A stretch of DNA of 64,000 bases, from the NCBI RefSeq assembly GCF_000719265.1, contig NZ_JOFL01000013.1:124001-188000 (forward strand), written 5' to 3'. The position numbers and the translations under genes were made by a program. The stretch comes from Streptomyces roseoverticillatus. GTDB taxonomy: Bacteria > Actinomycetota > Actinomycetes > Streptomycetales > Streptomycetaceae. The notes under the pieces are model-generated. The model saw only the letters and a program-made list of their open reading frames with translations, ran no database searches and had not been told where the DNA came from. Of the stretch, positions 8,162-17,269 are shown piece by piece. How positions within the stretch are numbered: position 1 is the first letter of the stretch; each line of letters begins with the position of its first letter.

Positions 8162-9211
8162 GTGACCCCCATGACCACTCTCGCGCTCGGCCCGCAGTGG
8201 CTGGACGCGAACTATCTGATCGAGCAATTCGGTCTGATCGGCGTCCTGGCCATCGTCTTCGCGGAGTCCGGCCTCCTGATCGGCTTCTTCCTCCCCGGCG
8301 ACTCGCTGCTCTTCACCACGGGCCTGCTGGTCACCACGGACCAGATCAGCAAGCCGCTGTGGCTGGTGTGCACGCTGGTGGCGGTCGCGGCGATCCTCGG
8401 CGACCAGGCGGGCTACCTCTTCGGCCGCAAGGTCGGCCCCTCGCTGTTCCGGCGCCCCGACTCCAAGCTCTTCAAGCAGGAGAACGTGGAGAAGGCGCAC
8501 GAGTTCTTCGAGAAGTACGGGCCGAAATCGCTGGTTCTGGCCCGCTTCGTGCCGGTGATCCGTACGTTCACGCCGATCATCGCCGGCGTGAGCCGGATGA
8601 ACTACCGCTCGTTCCTCACCTTCAACATCATCGGCGGCATCCTCTGGGGCGTCGGCGTGACGCTGCTGGGCGCGGCGCTCGGCAAGATCGAGTTCGTCAA
8701 CAAGAACATCGAGCTGATGCTGGTCGCGATCGTGCTGATCTCGGTCGTGCCGATCATCATTGAATTCCTGCGGGCGCGCTCGAAGAGCAAGAAGGCGGCG
8801 GCGCAGGCCGCTGCGGCGCCGGCGCCGCAGCCGCCGTACGGCGGCGGGTACCCGGGCGCGGGGCAGGCGCCGTACGGCAGCGAGGGCCGGAACGGCTACC
8901 CGGGCACGGGGCAGAGCCCGTACGGCGGCGAGGGTCAGAGCGGGTTCCCCGGCGAGAGCCGGAGCCCGTACGGCGGTCAGGGCCAGAGCCCCTACCCGGG
9001 ACAGAACCAATACCCGGGGCAGAACCCGTATCCGGGTCAGAGCCCGTACGCGGGCCAGAACCCGTACCCGGGGCAGAGCCCCTACGCGGGTCCCGGCCAG
9101 GTGCCGTACTCCGGCGAGGACCAGAGTCAAGGCCACGACCAGGACCAGGACCAGGGCCCTGCGGGCGGCCCGCGACCGCCGTCCCAGCGGGGGCGGCACG
9201 CCCGTCGCTGA
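8162..9211 (+). CDS. DedA-family membrane protein with a repetitive Gly/Pro/Tyr/Gln tail
   Basis: A 349-aa protein whose first 210 residues are a DedA/SNARE-associated domain: FAESGLLIGFFLPGDSLLFT, GDQAGYLFGRKVG, and ARFVPVIRTFTPIIAGVS containing the conserved Arg of the family. DedA proteins are implicated in flipping undecaprenyl-phosphate or other lipids. The last 140 residues are low-complexity cytoplasmic repeats of the type GQxPYPG, ending in a charged GHDQDQDQ stretch. GTG 8162 with AGGAG 10 nt upstream is preferred to ATG 8171. Monocistronic, followed by a 262-bp spacer. Confidence 0.88.
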   Translation: MTPMTTLALGPQWLDANYLIEQFGLIGVLAIVFAESGLLIGFFLPGDSLLFTTGLLVTTDQISKPLWLVCTLVAVAAILGDQAGYLFGRKVGPSLFRRPDSKLFKQENVEKAHEFFEKYGPKSLVLARFVPVIRTFTPIIAGVSRMNYRSFLTFNIIGGILWGVGVTLLGAALGKIEFVNKNIELMLVAIVLISVVPIIIEFLRARSKSKKAAAQAAAAPAPQPPYGGGYPGAGQAPYGSEGRNGYPGTGQSPYGGEGQSGFPGESRSPYGGQGQSPYPGQNQYPGQNPYPGQSPYAGQNPYPGQSPYAGPGQVPYSGEDQSQGHDQDQDQGPAGGPRPPSQRGRHARR

Positions 9212-9473
9212 CGGCCCGCGCTCCCGCCCGGCTGCAGCCCCATTCCGCATAGAGCCGACCCCACTGGGCACACGCACCTCTGATCAGGCATTGTGACCCT
9301 AGGGCTACGGCTCTGCGGGACGTTCCGGCGATACGGCTGGTCCGGCACCGCCGACAGTCGCCGTCGTGGCCGCGCGCCGTCTCGGCGGGCGGCGTGCGCC
9401 GGCATCGGCGGTGAGGGGCCGGCCGCGGAACGCCCCGGACGACCGGCGGGCAGGGCGTTACGAGGAGAACGAG

Positions 9474-11150
9474 GTGGCTGAGCGCCAGCGGGGTGAGGCA
9501 CCGGAAGATCGCAAACCCCAGTCCGACGAGGCGCGCAGCGCCTTCACCCCGCCGCTCGGCGTCCCCCTCCCGCCCCCGCCCGAGGACGAGCACCCGACCT
9601 CCGAGTTCGCCGTCCCCGAGGGCATCGCCCCCGAGCCGCCCGGCGAACCCGAGGGCTCGGCCTTCACCCTCCCCGCGGGCACCGTCGCCCCCGACTCCAG
9701 CACCACGCAGAGCACCCTGCTGCCGGGCTACACGCCGCCCTACGGCATGCCCAAGGTCAGCCTGACCAAGGACACGCCCTGGCAGGACCGCATGCGCACC
9801 ATGCTGCGCATGCCGGTCGGGGAGCGGCCCGCGCCCGAGCGGGCCACGAAGCAGGACGAGCCCGGCCCGCCCGTACCCCGCATCCTCGACCTCACCCTCC
9901 GCATCGGCGAGCTGCTGCTCGCGGGCGGCGAGGGCGCCGAGGACGTGGAGGCGGCGATGTTCGGCGTCGCGCACGCGTACGGGCTCCACCGCTGCGAGCC
10001 GACGGTCACCTTCACGCTGCTGACCGTCAGCTATCAGCCGTCCCTTGTGGATGACCCCGTCACCGCCAACCGCACGGTGCGGCGGCGCGGCACCGACTAC
10101 ACGCGCCTGGACGCCGTCTTCCGGCTCGTCCACGACATCACGTCGCAGGGGCTGACGCTGGAGGAGGCGTACCGCCGCCTCGCCGAGATACGCCGCAACC
10201 GCCACCCCTACCCGGGGTGGGCGCTGACCGCGGCCTCCGGGCTGCTCGCCGGCGCGGCGAGCATGCTCGTGGGCGGCGGGCTCGTGGTGTTCCTCGCGGC
10301 CGCGGCCGGCGCGATGCTGGGCGACCGGCTGGCGTGGCTCGCGGCGGGGCGCGGGCTGCCGGAGTTCTACCAGTTCGTGGCGGCCGCGCTGCCGCCCGCG
10401 GCGATGGGTGTCGCGCTCAGCGCCCTCCACGGCTACGTGGACGTCCAGGCGTCCGCCGTGATCACCGGTGGGCTGTTCGCCCTGATCCCCGGGCGGGCGC
10501 TCGTGGCGGGCGTTCAGGACGGCCTGACGGGCTACTACATCACCGCCGCGGCCCGCCTGCTGGAAGTCGGCTACCTGATCGCCGGCATCGTCTGCGGCGT
10601 GCTGATCGTCCTCTACGGGGGCGTGCACATCGGCGGGGCCACGCTCAACCCGGGGGCGGCGCTGGAACGCGTCGAGCGGCCCGGGGTGCAGATCGTCGCG
10701 GCGATGCTGCTGTCGTTCGCCTTCGCCCTGCTGCTCCAGCAGGAACGTCACTCTGTGTGGGTCGTCACCCTCAACGGCGGGGTTGCCTGGGTCGTCTACG
10801 GCGCGCTCGCCGACACCGCCGGGCTCGACCCGGTGCCCGCCACGGCGATCTCCGCGGGCCTGGTGGGCCTCTTCGGGCAACTGCTCTCGCGCTACCGGTA
10901 CGCGTCCGCTCTGCCGTACGTGACGGCGGCGATCGGGCCGCTGCTGCCCGGTAGCGCGGTCTACTTCGCGCTGCTGAACTTCGCCAAGAACGAGCTCAAC
11001 ACGGGCATCGCCAGCCTCACGAAGGCGGCGGCGCTGGCGCTGGCCATCGCCATCGGGGTGAACCTCGGCTCCGAGATGGCCCGGATGTTCCTCAAGGTCC
11101 CGGGCGAGGCCGCGGGCCGCCGCGCGGCGAAACGCACACGAGGCTTCTAG
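9474..11150 (+). CDS. Threonine/serine exporter ThrE-family protein
   Basis: A 558-aa membrane protein. The first 130 residues are disordered and Pro/Glu-rich. The ThrE/DUF1212 domain follows (about 130-375; LTLRIGELLLAGGEGAEDVE and VTANRTVRRRGTDY are family hallmarks), then the ThrE_2 half (about 390-545), giving about ten helices in all. Homologues export threonine and serine; the substrate here is inferred. The frame is open from 9366, but GTG 9474 has GAGGAG (9462-9467) at 6-nt spacing. It ends in a basic AAKRTRGF tail. It is followed by the repeat block that separates it from ppa. Confidence 0.88.
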   Translation: MAERQRGEAPEDRKPQSDEARSAFTPPLGVPLPPPPEDEHPTSEFAVPEGIAPEPPGEPEGSAFTLPAGTVAPDSSTTQSTLLPGYTPPYGMPKVSLTKDTPWQDRMRTMLRMPVGERPAPERATKQDEPGPPVPRILDLTLRIGELLLAGGEGAEDVEAAMFGVAHAYGLHRCEPTVTFTLLTVSYQPSLVDDPVTANRTVRRRGTDYTRLDAVFRLVHDITSQGLTLEEAYRRLAEIRRNRHPYPGWALTAASGLLAGAASMLVGGGLVVFLAAAAGAMLGDRLAWLAAGRGLPEFYQFVAAALPPAAMGVALSALHGYVDVQASAVITGGLFALIPGRALVAGVQDGLTGYYITAAARLLEVGYLIAGIVCGVLIVLYGGVHIGGATLNPGAALERVERPGVQIVAAMLLSFAFALLLQQERHSVWVVTLNGGVAWVVYGALADTAGLDPVPATAISAGLVGLFGQLLSRYRYASALPYVTAAIGPLLPGSAVYFALLNFAKNELNTGIASLTKAAALALAIAIGVNLGSEMARMFLKVPGEAAGRRAAKRTRGF

Positions 11151-11186
11151 CGCGAGCGTTGCGCGGGGCGCGCCGCACGGCTCGGG

Positions 11187-11636
11187 GCGCCCCGGCAGCT
11201 TCTATCCGCCGCGATGGCGACCCGCCACAGCGGACGTCTCCGGCGGTGCCGAGCGCGCTTCTGCTCGTACGGGATCGCCGGGCTCCACCGTCGTGGTCGC
11301 GTGCCGCTGCGGCGGGTAGGGGGTGGCTGGGGCAGCACCTATGCGTTCCGGGTGTTGCGGCACCCCTCGTCCGCCGCGGCGGCGATACGCCACAGCGGAC
11401 GTCTCCGGCGGTGCCGAGCGCACCTCAGCTCGTACGGCACCGCCGGGATCCACCGTCGTGGTCGCGCACCGCTGCGGCGGGCAGGAGTTGGCCTGGCCGG
11501 ACAGCACCATGCGTTTCCGGGTGCCCCGGCAGCTTCCATCCGCCGCGACGGTGACCCGCCACAGCGGATATCCCCGGCGGTGCCGAGCGCGCCTCTGCCC
11601 GTACGGGCACCGCCGAGATCCACCATCGCGGCGGAT
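11187..11636. repeat. Three copies of a ~165-bp GC-rich composite inverted repeat
   Basis: The word CGCCACAGCGGA (or CCACAGCGGA) recurs near 11225, 11389 and 11559, a period of 164-170 bp, each time followed by CCGGCGGTGCCGAGCGC and then CACCGTCGTGGTCGCG. The last word is the reverse complement of words found in the 26.7-kb array, so each unit folds into a long imperfect hairpin. No coding sequence is supported here, although frames stay open because of the GC content. Confidence 0.8.
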
Positions 11637-11660
11637 TCAAGGATGCGAGCGCATCCTTGA
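11637..11660. repeat. Perfect 24-bp palindrome
   Basis: TCAAGGATGCG, AG, CGCATCCTTGA: 11-bp arms around two bases. It sits between the repeat block and the ppa terminator, and would form a second hairpin downstream of ppa. Confidence 0.75.
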
Positions 11661-11665
11661 AAGGC

Positions 11666-11712
11666 CACGGGGCCGGGGTGCCGTACGTCGCGTACGGCAC
11701 CCCGGCCCCGTG
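11666..11712. terminator. Perfect 22-bp-stem hairpin, ppa terminator
   Basis: Bases 11666-11687 pair perfectly with 11691-11712 around a TCG loop. It starts 18 bases past the ppa stop on the minus strand, where CCTTTC follows the stem. An exceptionally strong terminator. Confidence 0.85.
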
Positions 11713-11729
11713 CAAAGCGAGCCGCAGGC

Positions 11730-12227
11730 TCAGTGGTGGGCGCCGCCCGCCGCCTCGAGGCGCTTGTAGGAGGCCTCGATCTCCGCCTCGGCCTCCGCGC
11801 GGCCGACCCAGTCCGCACCCTCGACCGACTTGCCCGGCTCCAGGTCCTTGTAGACCTCGAAGAAGTGCTGGATCTCCAGGCGGTCGAACTCCGACACGTG
11901 GTGGATGTCGCGCAGGTGCTCCATGCGCGGGTCGTTCGCCGGGACGCACAGCAGCTTGTCGTCGCCGCCGGCCTCGTCGGTCATGCGGAACATGCCGATG
12001 GCGCGGCACTTGATGAGGCAGCCGGGGAAGGTCGGCTCGTCCAGGATGACGAGGGCGTCCAGCGGGTCGCCGTCCTCACCGAGGGTGTTCTCGACGAAGC
12101 CGTAGTCCGCCGGGTAGCTGGTCGAGGTGAAGAGACGGCGGTCCAGGCGGATGCGACCGGTCTCGTGGTCCACCTCGTACTTGTTCCGCGAACCCTTCGG
12201 GATCTCGATGGTGACGTCGAACTCCAC
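11730..12227 (-). CDS. ppa: Inorganic pyrophosphatase
   Basis: A 165-aa family I soluble pyrophosphatase, hydrolysing PPi to 2 Pi with Mg2+ in the cytosol. It shows [13 protein letters not shown], the signature [14 protein letters not shown] with three metal-binding aspartates, and the conserved [10 protein letters not shown] near the C-terminus. It is typical of the short prokaryotic form. The frame opens at 12251, but GTG 12225-12227 lies 6 nt after GGAGGAG and gives the conserved [12 protein letters not shown] start. It is divergent from dacB with about 80 bp between starts. Confidence 0.96.
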   Translation of the reverse strand: MEFDVTIEIPKGSRNKYEVDHETGRIRLDRRLFTSTSYPADYGFVENTLGEDGDPLDALVILDEPTFPGCLIKCRAIGMFRMTDEAGGDDKLLCVPANDPRMEHLRDIHHVSEFDRLEIQHFFEVYKDLEPGKSVEGADWVGRAEAEAEIEASYKRLEAAGGAHH

Positions 12228-12309
12228 GGGTGGCTCCTCCATGATCAACACATACGTCTGGTGATTAAGTGTCTCTCACGTGGGTGTGTGCTGGCGAAAG
12301 GGGCTGGTC

Positions 12310-13797
12310 GTGGAGTCGGAGACCAGGTCGTGGCGGCCGCGGCTGCAGCTCCGGCCGCGGCTGCCGCAGCCGTTGCGCGGTGGCTCGCCGCGGGCGCGGA
12401 CCGTCCGTTTCGTCGCGGTGTCCGCGCTGGCCGGATGCGTCGTGGCGGCGGGTGCCGTGGGCGCGGCCGGGCCCTGGGAGGGCGGTCAGCGCAGGGCCGA
12501 GCGCGCCCGGGCGGCCGCGGGCCCGGAGGCGGAGCGCGACGAGCACGGCGGCGGCCCCGTGCGCCCGGCCGCGCCGCCCGTGCTCGCCGGCCTCGGCGGG
12601 CGGGCCACGGCGCCGCTGCCGGCCCGGGAGGGCCTCGCGGGGGCGCTGGAGGGCCTGCTGAAGGACGGGGCGCTGGGCGCGCAGACGTCGGCGGCCGTCG
12701 TGGACGTCGCCACCGGGCAGCAGCTGTACGGGGCCGACCAGGACACGCCGTACACCCCCGCCTCCACGATCAAGACGGCCACGGCCGCGGCGGCGCTGGC
12801 CGCGCTGGGCCCGGATCACCGGATCGAGACCACCGTCGTCGGCGACGGTGACACCGTCGTGCTGGTCGGCGGGGGAGACCCGACGCTGACGGCCCGCCCC
12901 GCGAAGGAGGGGGCGCCGGCCGCCGCGAGCCTGAAGGAGCTGGCCGACGCGACCGCGCGTGGCCTCAAGGCGCGGGGCAAGGGCCGGGTGAAGGTCGCGT
13001 ACGACGTCTCCCGCTACTCCGGGCCCGCCCTGCACCCCATCGGGCCCAACGAGAACATCGCGCCGGTCAGCGCCCTCATGGTGGACGAGGGGAGGCTGGA
13101 CGACTCCGACCACGGCCCCGCCGACCGCACGACGGACCCGGCCGGGGACGCGGCGCGGAAGTTCGCCGGGATGCTGCACGACGCGGGCGTGGACGCCGAC
13201 GGCGACCCGGCCGCGGGGCAGGCGGGCGCCAAGGCGGAACGTCTCGCCTCGGTGTCCTCGCCGCCGCTGGCCGCGCTCGTCGAGCGCACGCTCACCAACA
13301 GCGACAACGACATCGCGGAGGCGCTGGCCCGGCAGACCGCGCTCGCGTCCGGGCAGCCCGCCGACTTCGAGGGTGCGGCCAGGGCGGTGAGCGCGCGCCT
13401 GGAGAAGCTCGGCCTGCCGCTGTCCGGGGCGCGGATCGCCGACGGCAGCGGGCTCGACCGCGCGGACCACGTCTCGGCGGCCTTCCTGGCCGGGCTCCTC
13501 GCCCGTGCGGCGGATCCGGCCCGGCCGGAGCTGCGGCCCGTCCTGACGGGGCTGCCCGTCGCGGGCTTCAGCGGGACGCTCAGCGGGCGGTACGGGGCGG
13601 ATGCGGCCGGCCGCGGCCTCATCCGCGCCAAGACCGGCACGCTCACGGGGGTGAACACGCTCTCCGGCACGGTCGTGGACGCGGACGGACGGTTGCTGTC
13701 GTTCGCCTTCATGACGGCGGGCGCGGCGTCCGGCGAGGCGGCTCAGGGCGCGCTCGATCGCCTGGCGACTACCGTCGCGGGCTGCGGCTGCCGCTGA
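12310..13797 (+). CDS. dacB: D-alanyl-D-alanine carboxypeptidase/endopeptidase, PBP4 class
   Basis: A 495-aa exported penicillin-binding protein (S13 family) trimming or cleaving peptidoglycan cross-links. The N-terminal segment is Arg-rich and followed by a hydrophobic helix (FVAVSALAGCVVAAGAVGAA), a signal anchor. Active-site motifs are in order: SxxK (PASTIKTATAAA), SxN (TNSDNDIAEALA) and KTG (IRAKTGTLTGVNT). GTG 12310 with AAGGGG 7 nt upstream is favoured over GTG 12280. It precedes a repeat-filled gap and then the zincin-like protease on the same strand. Confidence 0.93.
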   Translation: MESETRSWRPRLQLRPRLPQPLRGGSPRARTVRFVAVSALAGCVVAAGAVGAAGPWEGGQRRAERARAAAGPEAERDEHGGGPVRPAAPPVLAGLGGRATAPLPAREGLAGALEGLLKDGALGAQTSAAVVDVATGQQLYGADQDTPYTPASTIKTATAAAALAALGPDHRIETTVVGDGDTVVLVGGGDPTLTARPAKEGAPAAASLKELADATARGLKARGKGRVKVAYDVSRYSGPALHPIGPNENIAPVSALMVDEGRLDDSDHGPADRTTDPAGDAARKFAGMLHDAGVDADGDPAAGQAGAKAERLASVSSPPLAALVERTLTNSDNDIAEALARQTALASGQPADFEGAARAVSARLEKLGLPLSGARIADGSGLDRADHVSAAFLAGLLARAADPARPELRPVLTGLPVAGFSGTLSGRYGADAAGRGLIRAKTGTLTGVNTLSGTVVDADGRLLSFAFMTAGAASGEAAQGALDRLATTVAGCGCR

Positions 13798-13814
13798 GCC
13801 GGCCGCGGGCCGTC

Positions 13815-13943
13815 CGTGGCTGGTCGCGCGGTTCCCCGCGCCGCCTTACGGGGCGCCATGCCGCACTTCGGCAAGCCCGCAAGGGCCTCCCGCCGCAATG
13901 GCGCCGCACCCCCACGGCGAGGGTCCGGCGGAATGCTCCGCCG
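13815..13943. repeat. Copy of the dispersed GC-rich repeat, with a TGGTCGCGCGGTTCCCCGCG element
   Basis: Between dacB and the metalloprotease lie TGGCTGGTCGCGCGGTTCCC (13817 on), a word common in streptomycete intergenic hairpins, and CCGCCGCAATGGCGCCGCAC followed by GGGTCCGGCGGAATG (13890-13935). The latter matches the core of the copies at 20.2 and 26.7 kb. A frame stays open across it but has no ribosome binding site. Confidence 0.65.
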
Positions 13944-14007
13944 CCCCCGGGCCCTCGCCGGAGACACTTCGCTACCCCGAGCGGAGCGGCCCACGTACGG
14001 TGAAGCC

Positions 14008-15150
14008 ATGACGAGCATCGGTGGTGCGGAGATGGTCGACTGGAAGCTCGCGGTGGCGACCGCGACCCGGTTCGTACGGCCCGGGCCGGAGGTCAGCCGG
14101 GAGGAGGCGCGGGCGGTCGTCGCGGAGCTGCGGCGGCATGCGGCGACGTCCGAGGAGCACGTCAGGGCGTTCACCCGGATGTGGCCCGGCAAGGGCGAGG
14201 GCACGGGGAGCGACACCCCGGTCCTCGTCGTGGACAGGGCGGGGTGGATCAAGGCGAACGTGGCCGGGTTCCGCGCGATCCTCGGCCCGCTGCTGGAGAA
14301 GATGCAGGACCGCCGCGCGAACGTCCCCGGCGGGGCGGTGTTCGGCGCGGTCGGCGGCAAGGTGACCGGCGTGGAGCTGGGGATGCTGCTGTCGTTCCTG
14401 GCGTCCCGCGTCCTCGGCCAGTACGAGACGTTCGCCCCGCCGAGCAGGGACCTGCCCGGTTCGGCGACGGGCGGGGGCCGGCTGCTGCTGGTGGCGCCGA
14501 ACATCGTCCACGTGGAGCGCGAGCTGGACGTGAACCCGCACGACTTCCGGCTGTGGGTGTGCCTGCACGAGGAGACGCACCGGACGCAGTTCACGGCCGT
14601 GCCCTGGCTGCGCGACCACGTCGAGGGCGAGATCCAGGCGTTCCTGGCGGAGACGGACGTCGACCCGGCCACCCTGCTGGAGCGGATCCGGGAGGCGGCG
14701 CAGTCGCTGGCGGGTGGCCGTCCTCCGGAGGAGGACGGCGCGGACGAGGGCGGGCGCAGCATCGTGGATCTGGTGCAGACGCCCGCGCAGCGGGAGATCC
14801 TGGGCCGGCTGACGGCGGTGATGTCGCTGCTGGAGGGCCACGCGGACTACGTGATGGACGGCGTGGGGCCGCAGGTGGTGCCGTCGGTGGCGGAGATCCG
14901 GGAGAAGTTCCAGCAGCGGCGGGCGAAGGGCGCGGGCCGGCTGGACGCGGCGCTGCGGAGGCTGCTGGGTCTGGATGCGAAGCTGCGCCAGTACCGTGAT
15001 GGTGAGCGCTTCGTGCGGGTCGTGGTCGACGAGGTCGGCATGGACGGTTTCAACAGGGTGTGGACATCCCCGAACACCCTGCCCACCAAGGCGGAGATCG
15101 CCAAACCGGCGGACTGGGTCGCGAGGGTGCACCGTCGTACAGAGCCGTGA
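14008..15150 (+). CDS. Zincin-like metalloprotease (DUF2342, F420-associated family)
   Basis: A 380-aa soluble protein of the actinobacterial DUF2342 family, annotated as a zinc-dependent metalloprotease or a coenzyme F420 biosynthesis-associated protein. The motif VCLHEETHRTQF has the HExxH zinc site. Other family landmarks are VDWKLAVATATRFVRPGP at the N-terminus and LEGHADYVMDGVG in the C-terminal half. Substrate unknown. The ATG at 14008 is the conserved start (MTSIGGAEMVDWK). It lies in the conserved dacB-protease-tilS-hpt-ftsH order, with 189 bp before tilS. Confidence 0.88.
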   Translation: MTSIGGAEMVDWKLAVATATRFVRPGPEVSREEARAVVAELRRHAATSEEHVRAFTRMWPGKGEGTGSDTPVLVVDRAGWIKANVAGFRAILGPLLEKMQDRRANVPGGAVFGAVGGKVTGVELGMLLSFLASRVLGQYETFAPPSRDLPGSATGGGRLLLVAPNIVHVERELDVNPHDFRLWVCLHEETHRTQFTAVPWLRDHVEGEIQAFLAETDVDPATLLERIREAAQSLAGGRPPEEDGADEGGRSIVDLVQTPAQREILGRLTAVMSLLEGHADYVMDGVGPQVVPSVAEIREKFQQRRAKGAGRLDAALRRLLGLDAKLRQYRDGERFVRVVVDEVGMDGFNRVWTSPNTLPTKAEIAKPADWVARVHRRTEP

Positions 15151-15339
15151 ACCGGAAGCTCCACCTCCGGGTAGAACGCCTCCGTAATCACCCGTCCGAG
15201 GGACCGTGAGCCAGGGGTGGGCGTGCGATGCTCGGGTAATGGCTCGCTTCTGTCACCATCGACGCACACAGCGTGACTGAGGCTTCGAAGCTCGCGCAGC
15301 TCCGAACGATCTCCATATGGAACGATTGGACACACGGAC

Positions 15340-16362
15340 ATGGGTCCACATCCCGCGGTCGCCGCGATACGCCTGGCGGTCCGCCGCGTACTTCACGACG
15401 TCCTCACCCCCACCACACCCTCATCCGTCCCCCCCGCCCCAGCAGGCCACAAGCCGCTCGTCCTCGTCGCCTGCTCCGGTGGCGCGGACTCCATGGCGCT
15501 CGCCTCCGCGCTGGCCTTCGAGGCCCCCCGCCTCGGCATCCGGGCCGGCGGAGTCACCGTCGACCACGGCCTTCAGCACGGCTCCGACCTGCGCGCCGCG
15601 GAGGTGGCGAGCCGCCTCGCGGCCTTCGACCTCGACCCCGTCGAGGCGCTGACCGTCAACGTCGGCCGGGACGGCGGCCCCGAGGCCGCCGCGCGCGACG
15701 CGCGCTACGCCGCCCTCGACGCCGCCGCCGAGCGGCACGGCGCAGCGGCCGTCCTCCTCGGCCACACCCGGGACGACCAGGCGGAGACGGTCCTCCTCGG
15801 GCTCGCCCGCGGCTCCGGCACCCGCTCCCTCGCCGGCATGGCCGTGACGTCCGGCGTCGGCGGCCGCTACCGCAGGCCCTTCCTCGGCCTCGACCGGCAG
15901 ACCGCGCGCAAGGCCTGCATGGTCCAGTCCCTCCCCGTCTGGGACGACCCGCACAACGCCGACCCGGCCTACACCCGCTCCCGGGTCCGCCACGAAGCCC
16001 TCCCCGTCCTGGAGAAGGCCCTCGGCAAGGGCGTCATCGAGGCCCTCGCCCGCACGGCCCAGCTCTCCCGGGACGACGCCGACGCACTGGACGACTGGGC
16101 CGCCGCCGTGGAGCCCTCCGTCCGGGACGACAGCGGCGCCCTGGAGACCGCCAAGCTCTACGCCCTGCCGCCCGCGGTCCGCCGCCGGGTGCTGCGCCGG
16201 GCGGCCATCTCGGCGGGTTCACCGGCCGGTTCGCTCTTCGCCCGGCACATCGAGGAAGTCGACCGGCTGATCACCGGATGGCGCGGCCAGGGAGCCATCA
16301 ATCTGCCCGGGCGGGTCGCGGTCCGCAGGCAGGGTGGCAGACTGGTCCTCCGGCAGGGCTGA
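15340..16362 (+). CDS. tilS: tRNA(Ile)-lysidine synthetase
   Basis: Modifies C34 of tRNA-Ile(CAU) to lysidine using ATP and lysine, so that it reads AUA. A 340-aa protein with the N-type PP-loop SGGADS at residues 46-51, then [31 protein letters not shown], and the family motif RRPFLGLDR. The C-terminal part is short relative to the E. coli enzyme, as usual in actinobacteria. It is followed by hpt after 75 bp, the common tilS-hpt-ftsH arrangement. Confidence 0.94.
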   Translation: MGPHPAVAAIRLAVRRVLHDVLTPTTPSSVPPAPAGHKPLVLVACSGGADSMALASALAFEAPRLGIRAGGVTVDHGLQHGSDLRAAEVASRLAAFDLDPVEALTVNVGRDGGPEAAARDARYAALDAAAERHGAAAVLLGHTRDDQAETVLLGLARGSGTRSLAGMAVTSGVGGRYRRPFLGLDRQTARKACMVQSLPVWDDPHNADPAYTRSRVRHEALPVLEKALGKGVIEALARTAQLSRDDADALDDWAAAVEPSVRDDSGALETAKLYALPPAVRRRVLRRAAISAGSPAGSLFARHIEEVDRLITGWRGQGAINLPGRVAVRRQGGRLVLRQG

Positions 16363-16437
16363 TTCGAACGGGCACGAACGTCACGAACGGGCCTCAGCTC
16401 GCCGCGGAAATGCCGGACGATCCGTAGACAAGCGAGA

Positions 16438-17001
16438 GTGGCGCGGGTGGACGACAAGGACATGGGCACCGACCTCAAGTCGGTGCTCATCACCAAGGAA
16501 GAGATCGACGCGAAGCTGGCGGAGCTGGCTGCGAAGATCGACGCGGAGTACGCGGGCAAGGACCTGCTGATCGTCGGTGTCCTCAAGGGCGCCGTGATGG
16601 TGATGGCCGACCTGGCGCGCGCCCTCTCCAACCCCGTCACGATGGACTGGATGGCCGTGTCCTCGTACGGCGCGGGCACCCAGTCCTCCGGCGTGGTTCG
16701 CATCCTCAAGGACCTCGACACCGACATCAAGGGCAAGGACGTCCTGATCGTCGAGGACATCATCGACTCGGGCCTGACCCTTTCGTGGCTGCTGTCGAAC
16801 CTCGGCTCGCGCGAGCCCGCCTCGCTCAACGTCGTCACCCTCCTGCGCAAGCCGGACGCGGCCAAGGTCGCGATCGACGTCAAGTGGGTCGGCTTCGACA
16901 TCCCCAACGAGTTCGTCGTCGGCTATGGTCTCGACTTCGCCGAGAAGTACCGCAACCTGCCCTTCGTGGGCACGCTCGCGCCGCACGTCTACGGCGGCTG
17001 A
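16438..17001 (+). CDS. hpt: Hypoxanthine phosphoribosyltransferase
   Basis: Purine salvage: converts hypoxanthine or guanine plus PRPP to IMP or GMP. A 187-aa protein. It has [18 protein letters not shown], the flexible-loop [11 protein letters not shown], the PRPP-binding motif [14 protein letters not shown], and the base-specificity [18 protein letters not shown]. Start candidates are GTG 16438, GTG 16447 and ATG 16462; the first is used because it keeps the conserved [13 protein letters not shown]. It lies between tilS and ftsH, with a 10-bp-stem hairpin downstream. Confidence 0.94.
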   Translation: MARVDDKDMGTDLKSVLITKEEIDAKLAELAAKIDAEYAGKDLLIVGVLKGAVMVMADLARALSNPVTMDWMAVSSYGAGTQSSGVVRILKDLDTDIKGKDVLIVEDIIDSGLTLSWLLSNLGSREPASLNVVTLLRKPDAAKVAIDVKWVGFDIPNEFVVGYGLDFAEKYRNLPFVGTLAPHVYGG

Positions 17002-17038
17002 GCTCCGGGCCCTCGGTGCGGGCCACCCCGTCCGGCAC

Positions 17039-17063
17039 GCGGGAACCGAATGACGGTTCCCGC
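17039..17063. terminator. Hairpin after hpt
   Basis: GCGGGAACCG and CGGTTCCCGC form a perfect 10-bp stem with an AATGA loop, 38 bases past the hpt stop. No T-tract follows. It lies just upstream of the proposed ftsH promoter. Confidence 0.6.
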
Positions 17064-17089
17064 CGTTGGAGCAGGGTAAGGCGGGTTGG

Positions 17090-17120
17090 TTGACCGTCTG
17101 CAGCGGCGTCGGGAGACAAT
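17090..17120 (+). promoter_or_regulatory. Candidate ftsH promoter
   Basis: TTGACC (17090-17095), a 19-bp spacer, then GACAAT (17115-17120), a 4/6 match to TATAAT. This would give a leader of roughly 140 nt for ftsH. The 268-bp hpt-ftsH gap otherwise holds only the hpt hairpin. Confidence 0.45.
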
Positions 17121-17269
17121 GCTGGGGTACCGTCCGAAGGTCAGTCTTTTTCAGACTTTCAAGTCAAGCTTTCAAGGTCGAGCAGGACACCGTACGCACA
17201 GGCACCCCGTCGAGGGGCTGGCCGTGCCTCACTGTGGCAGGAGGGACGGGGCGCTTGCGCCCCGTATGG

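Noticed and set aside
11159..11660. Coding frames in the repeat block
   Set aside because: Several frames stay open, but the reading is shared by all repeat copies and lacks ribosome binding sites. Better explained as repeats.
12265..13470. Long open frame antisense to dacB
   Set aside because: A by-product of high third-position GC. Composition is Arg/Gly/Val-rich without domains, and the plus strand encodes an intact PBP4.
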